Shown here in pieces: positions 60,484 to 64,000 of a DNA stretch of 64,000 bases. Location of the stretch: NCBI RefSeq assembly GCF_025919725.1, contig NZ_CP081495.1, positions 1,426,001 to 1,490,000 of the forward strand, written 5' to 3'. Made by a program: the position numbers and the translations under genes. This DNA is from Flavobacterium agricola (GTDB lineage: Bacteria > Bacteroidota > Bacteroidia > Flavobacteriales > Flavobacteriaceae). Position 1 is the first letter of the stretch, and each line of letters starts with the position of its first letter. Below the pieces are notes generated by a model. That model saw nothing but the letters and a program-made list of their open reading frames with translations, was not told where the DNA came from and ran no database searches.

Positions 60484-62751
60484 ATGACAGAGCAAGAAAT
60501 TGAAGCAGAAAATAAAGCAATTGCAAAAGAATATAAAGAACTGCTTAAAATAAGTTATCAAACCTTAACCGAGGAAGATAAGTTACTTATTCGCCGTGCT
60601 TTTGATATTGCTGTACGTGCCCACAGCGACCAACGCAGAAAATCTGGAGAAGCTTACATTTTCCATCCTATTGCTGTGGCCAAAATTGTTGCTTCAGATA
60701 TTGGTTTAGGAGCCACATCAATTGCTGCTGCTTTGATGCACGATGTTATAGAAGATTCTGAAATTACTGCCGAACAAATTATTGCCGAATTAAGCAGAAA
60801 AGACGAAAAAGTGCATGAAGTTGTTTCGGTAGATCGTGCTACAAAAGTTGCACACATTGTTGAAGGTTTAACCAAAATGGCTAAAGTTAAAACCAGCGAA
60901 GAAATCTCGTTACAAGCCGAGAATTATCGTAAAATGCTTTTAACCTTAAACGACGATGTTCGTGTAATTTTAATAAAAATAGCCGATCGTTTGCATAACA
61001 TGCAAACCATGGTTTCTATGGCCGATTACAAACAAGCTAAAATTGCCTCAGAAACCTTATATATTTATGCACCACTAGCCCACCGTTTGGGCTTATACAA
61101 CATCAAATTGATGTTAGAAGACTTGGGCTTGCGTTATACCGAACCCGAAGTTTACAACGATATTTTGCAAAAAATGCAAGAATCTAAAGAAGAGCAAGAA
61201 GCGTATATTAAACAAGTTACCGACGTTTTAAGCGCATCTTTAGATGCTGAAAATATTGAATATTCAATTAAAGGCCGCCCAAAATCTATTTATTCGATTC
61301 ATCGAAAAATGGTAAAACAAGGCGTAACTTTTGATGAAGTTTACGATAAATATGCCATTCGCATCGTATATCAATCCGAACCCAGCCAAGAAAAGTTTTT
61401 GGCCTGGAAAATATATTCTATTGTAACCGATCATTACCGCCCGTCGCCATCGCGTTTGCGCGATTGGATTTCGGCACCAAAATCAACCGGTTACGAAGCG
61501 TTGCACATTACCGTTATGGGGCCAAAAGGCCGTTGGGTAGAAATTCAGGTCCGTTCTGAACGTATGGACGAAATTGCCGAAAAAGGTTATGCAGCGCACT
61601 ACAAATATAAAAATGCCGATTCTGAAGAAAATAGTTTAGATATATGGATTAATCAGCTAAAAGAAGTTTTAGAAAGCTCTGAATCTAATGCTGTTGAATT
61701 TGTTGAAGATTTTAAGCTGAATCTTTATTCTAAAGAAATTTACGTGTTTACGCCCAAGGGCGAAATTAAATCGTTACCAAAAGGTGCTACAACGTTAGAT
61801 TTCGCATTTGCTATTCACTCAGAAGTTGGTACACGCACCCGAGGTACGCGCGTTAACGGAAAACTAGTTCCGTTGAACTACGTATTAAATTCGGGTGATC
61901 AGGTAGAGGTAATTACATCTGCCAATCAAAAACCAAGCGCAAGCTGGTTAGATTATGTAACTACCGCTCGTGCAAAAAATAAAATTAAAAACGTACTGAA
62001 CGAAAGCACGAAAAAAATTGCTGAAGAAGGTAAAGAAATTTTAGAACGTAAACTACGCCATTTAAAAATTGATATTAATGACAACATTATTAATGAAATG
62101 GTGGTTTATTTTAAAATTAAAACCAGCTTAGATTTGTTTTATCGAGTTGGCGTTGGCACGATTGATAACACACAAATTAAAGAATTTGCTAACAACCGTG
62201 GCAACTCGTTCTTTAACTTTGTAAAAAGCAAAATCATTCGTACCAAACCGGCTGTAAATCCGGAGTTAATTGATAAAAATGAACTTACTAAAAACTTAGA
62301 TTTATTAGTTTTTGGTAAAAACGAAGATAAACTAGAATATAAATTTGCCAGCTGTTGTAGCCCAATTCCTGGTGATAAAGTTTTTGGTTTTATTACTATT
62401 AATGAAGGAATTAAAGTTCACCGTACCGATTGCCCCAATGCCATAAGCTTGCAGTCTAACTTTGCTTATCGCATCATGCAAGCCAAATGGATAGATTCAT
62501 CACAACAAGAATTTAAAGCATCAATAAATATTACCGGAATGGATACCATGGGATTAACAAATGAGCTAACCAAAATCATCTCGAGCGAAATGCATGTAAA
62601 CATTCAAAGCATTTCACTAAGCGGAGATGCCGGTATATTCAAAGGACAACTAACCGTTATTGTACAGAATAACAGCATCTTAAAAAAATTAATTGAAAAA
62701 ATTAAAAATATTGAAGGCGTAGATAAGGTTACTAGAGTTTATAACAATTAA
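60484..62751 (+). CDS. RelA/SpoT family (p)ppGpp synthetase/hydrolase
   Basis: 755 residues with the full long-RSH order. The HD hydrolase domain has YIFHPIAVAKIVASDIG and ALMHDVIEDSEIT. The synthetase domain has YAIRIVYQSEPSQEKFLAW, then KSTGYEALHITVMGPKGR and VEIQVRSERMDEIAEKGYA. A TGS domain (IYVFTPKGEIKSLPKGATTL), a zinc-finger/helical region with ASCCSPIPGD, and a C-terminal ACT domain follow. The intact HD motif suggests that it can hydrolyse (p)ppGpp as well as make it. It governs the stringent response. Confidence 0.95.
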   Translation: MTEQEIEAENKAIAKEYKELLKISYQTLTEEDKLLIRRAFDIAVRAHSDQRRKSGEAYIFHPIAVAKIVASDIGLGATSIAAALMHDVIEDSEITAEQIIAELSRKDEKVHEVVSVDRATKVAHIVEGLTKMAKVKTSEEISLQAENYRKMLLTLNDDVRVILIKIADRLHNMQTMVSMADYKQAKIASETLYIYAPLAHRLGLYNIKLMLEDLGLRYTEPEVYNDILQKMQESKEEQEAYIKQVTDVLSASLDAENIEYSIKGRPKSIYSIHRKMVKQGVTFDEVYDKYAIRIVYQSEPSQEKFLAWKIYSIVTDHYRPSPSRLRDWISAPKSTGYEALHITVMGPKGRWVEIQVRSERMDEIAEKGYAAHYKYKNADSEENSLDIWINQLKEVLESSESNAVEFVEDFKLNLYSKEIYVFTPKGEIKSLPKGATTLDFAFAIHSEVGTRTRGTRVNGKLVPLNYVLNSGDQVEVITSANQKPSASWLDYVTTARAKNKIKNVLNESTKKIAEEGKEILERKLRHLKIDINDNIINEMVVYFKIKTSLDLFYRVGVGTIDNTQIKEFANNRGNSFFNFVKSKIIRTKPAVNPELIDKNELTKNLDLLVFGKNEDKLEYKFASCCSPIPGDKVFGFITINEGIKVHRTDCPNAISLQSNFAYRIMQAKWIDSSQQEFKASINITGMDTMGLTNELTKIISSEMHVNIQSISLSGDAGIFKGQLTVIVQNNSILKKLIEKIKNIEGVDKVTRVYNN

Positions 62752-62775
62752 TTTTCTATTGATTAGAATAAGCCG

Positions 62776-62783
62776 TATCTTTG
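62776..62783 (+). promoter_or_regulatory. Bacteroidota -7 promoter element for fur
   Basis: TATCTTTG, exact TAnnTTTG match. It lies 25 bp before the ATG at 62809 and only 10 bp before the one at 62794. A transcript starting a few bases after it leaves a normal leader only for 62809. Confidence 0.5.
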
Positions 62784-62808
62784 TCTGCATTTCATGGTGA
62801 AAAATTTT

Positions 62809-63246
62809 ATGGAACAAGACAAAAATCAAGACATTGTTAAAAATGTTTTTATTAAATTTTTAGAGGAAAAAGGACATCGCAAAACGCCTGAGCGCTATGC
62901 TATTCTACAAGAAATATATGATAGTCAAGAACATTTTGATATCGAATCGTTGTATATTAAAATGAAAAACAAAAACTACCGTGTTTCTCGTGCTACCTTA
63001 TACAACACAATTGAATTGTTGTTGGAATGTGGATTGGTTCGTCGTCATCAATTTGGGCAAAACCAAGCCCATTACGAAAAATCGTATTTTGACAAACAAC
63101 ACGATCATGTAATTATGACCGATAGCGGTGATGTAATTGAGTTTTGTGACCCACGCATTCAAACCATAAAACAAACCATTGAAGAAATGTTTGGTGTAGA
63201 AATACACAACCATTCTTTATACTTTTACGCTACAAAAAAACAATAA
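62809..63246 (+). CDS. Fur family transcriptional regulator
   Basis: 145 residues from the ATG at 62809 (MEQDKNQDI); an ATG at 62794 adds five residues and would leave almost no leader. The winged-helix part has HRKTPERYAILQEIYDS, DIESLYIKMKNKNYRVSRAT and LYNTIELLLECGLV. The dimerisation domain has the metal-binding HDHVI and EIHNHSLYFYA histidines. The structural-zinc Cys pairs of classical Fur are absent (IMTDSGDVIEFCD keeps one Cys). It may act as Fur, PerR or Zur; metal specificity is not settled by sequence. purA follows in the same direction after 24 bp. Confidence 0.92.
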   Translation: MEQDKNQDIVKNVFIKFLEEKGHRKTPERYAILQEIYDSQEHFDIESLYIKMKNKNYRVSRATLYNTIELLLECGLVRRHQFGQNQAHYEKSYFDKQHDHVIMTDSGDVIEFCDPRIQTIKQTIEEMFGVEIHNHSLYFYATKKQ

Positions 63247-63270
63247 CACACAACATATAATTTAATTACA

Positions 63271-64000
63271 ATGACTGTAGATTTACTACTAGGCTTACAG
63301 TGGGGAGATGAAGGTAAAGGTAAAATTGTAGATGTTTTAACATCTAAATACGATATTATTGCACGTTTTCAGGGTGGCCCAAATGCTGGACATACATTAG
63401 AATTTGATGGTATAAAACACGTATTACGTACCATTCCTTCTGGAATTTTTCACAAGAACGCAGTTAACATTATCGGGAACGGCGTAGTTATAGATCCGGT
63501 TGTTTTCCAAAAGGAAATAGAAGGATTAGAAAAATTTAATATCGACCTAAAATCTCGATTATTAATTTCTAGAAAAGCCCATTTAATTTTACCTACGCAT
63601 CGCTTACTTGATGCTGCATCAGAAACAGCAAAAGGAAAAGCAAAAATTGGTTCTACATTAAAAGGAATTGGCCCAACTTACATGGACAAAACTGGTAGAA
63701 ACGGTTTACGCGTTGGAGATATTGAATTAGCCGATTTTAAAGAAAGATACCGTCATTTAGCTGAAAAACATATTGAAATGATTGACTTTTATAAAGTTGA
63801 TTTACAATATAACTTGGCAGAATTAGAAGAAGAATTTTTTAACGCGATTGAAGAATTAAAAAAACTTCAGTTTATTGATAGCGAAGCTTATTTAACCCAA
63901 GCAATGAAAGATGGTAAATCTATTTTATGCGAGGGCGCACAAGGTTCTTTATTAGATGTAGATTTTGGAACGTATCCGTTTGTAACCTCATCTAACACAA
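63271..64000 (+). CDS. purA: Adenylosuccinate synthetase (C-terminus cut by window edge)
   Basis: Open from the ATG at 63271 to the window end, 243 full codons of about 425. The enzyme joins IMP and aspartate with GTP in AMP synthesis. The N-terminus DLLLGLQWGDEGKGKIVDVL carries the GDEGKGK P-loop with catalytic Asp and His. It continues with RFQGGPNAGHTLEFDGIKHV and KGIGPTYMDKTGRNGLRVGD. It is 24 bp downstream of fur, so the two may be co-transcribed. Confidence 0.96.
   Translation, partial: MTVDLLLGLQWGDEGKGKIVDVLTSKYDIIARFQGGPNAGHTLEFDGIKHVLRTIPSGIFHKNAVNIIGNGVVIDPVVFQKEIEGLEKFNIDLKSRLLISRKAHLILPTHRLLDAASETAKGKAKIGSTLKGIGPTYMDKTGRNGLRVGDIELADFKERYRHLAEKHIEMIDFYKVDLQYNLAELEEEFFNAIEELKKLQFIDSEAYLTQAMKDGKSILCEGAQGSLLDVDFGTYPFVTSSNT

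Noticed and set aside
1..64000. CRISPR array, rRNA or tRNA genes, insertion sequence, prophage
   Set aside because: No regularly spaced repeats, no T-loop or acceptor-stem patterns, no transposase or integrase coding, and no phage genes were seen by reading both strands.

Overview
This is an AT-rich chromosomal window from a member of the Bacteroidota, most likely the family Flavobacteriaceae (a Flavobacterium- or Myroides-like organism; genus not determined). The evidence is a fused SecDF, a leucine dehydrogenase, a PUR-type DUF3276 protein, an NdpA-like nucleoid protein, DUF1573, an HU-related protein of the long type, the long flavobacterial NusB, Bacteroidota-type -7 promoter elements (TAnnTTTG), and few Shine-Dalgarno sequences. 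No rRNA, tRNA, CRISPR array, prophage or insertion sequence was seen. Most genes are core housekeeping genes, often in convergent pairs that share a bidirectional intrinsic terminator.

Layout. 1-13.5 kb: a LytS-type sensor kinase cut by the window start, a pRiA4b ORF-3-like protein, an NdpA-like protein, a three-gene set on the minus strand (AEC carrier, GlcD-type FAD oxidase, BASS-type transporter), meaB, a MATE pump, a PPK2 kinase, a SIMPL protein and an ABC-F protein. 13.5-20.7 kb: lineage-specific genes (a zinc-ribbon-like protein, a WG-repeat protein, apt, two DUF1801 genes of which the first is frameshifted, a GNAT enzyme, an HU-related protein, a GreA-like protein). This stretch holds the most unexplained intergenic DNA: orphan hairpins, a REP-like inverted repeat and a 37-codon gene with its own promoter and terminator. 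20.7-24.1 kb: icmF (fused isobutyryl-CoA mutase), split by a frameshift. 24-36 kb: an acyltransferase, a RluA-family synthase, pepT, the nusB-DUF1573-yajC operon, leucine dehydrogenase, an ABC exporter, DUF3276, a thioredoxin-like protein and a single-domain glutamate-synthase-like protein. 36-47.5 kb: a KAS III enzyme, the thrS-infC-rpmI-rplT operon, rlmF, secDF, gyrB and a GreA-like protein. 47.5-53 kb: an outer-membrane barrel, a 1005-residue TPR protein and ftsE. 53-59.6 kb: SdpI and RDD genes diverging from a tightly coupled SpoIIM-DUF4129-DUF4350-MoxR-DUF58 operon. 59.6-64 kb: a SpoU-type methyltransferase, a RelA/SpoT enzyme, a Fur-family regulator and purA (cut by the window end).

How genes fit together. 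Leucine dehydrogenase, IcmF and MeaB point to branched-chain amino acid and acyl-CoA metabolism with cobalamin-dependent mutases. SecDF and YajC serve protein export. The MoxR-DUF58 operon is the best candidate for an incompletely described system: an AAA+ chaperone with a vWA-like partner and several membrane proteins. The most notable sequence-level observations are the two frameshifts (icmF, DUF1801), infC without any ATG/GTG/TTG at its expected start, the small 20.5 kb gene and the orphan terminator cluster at 18.9-19.1 kb.
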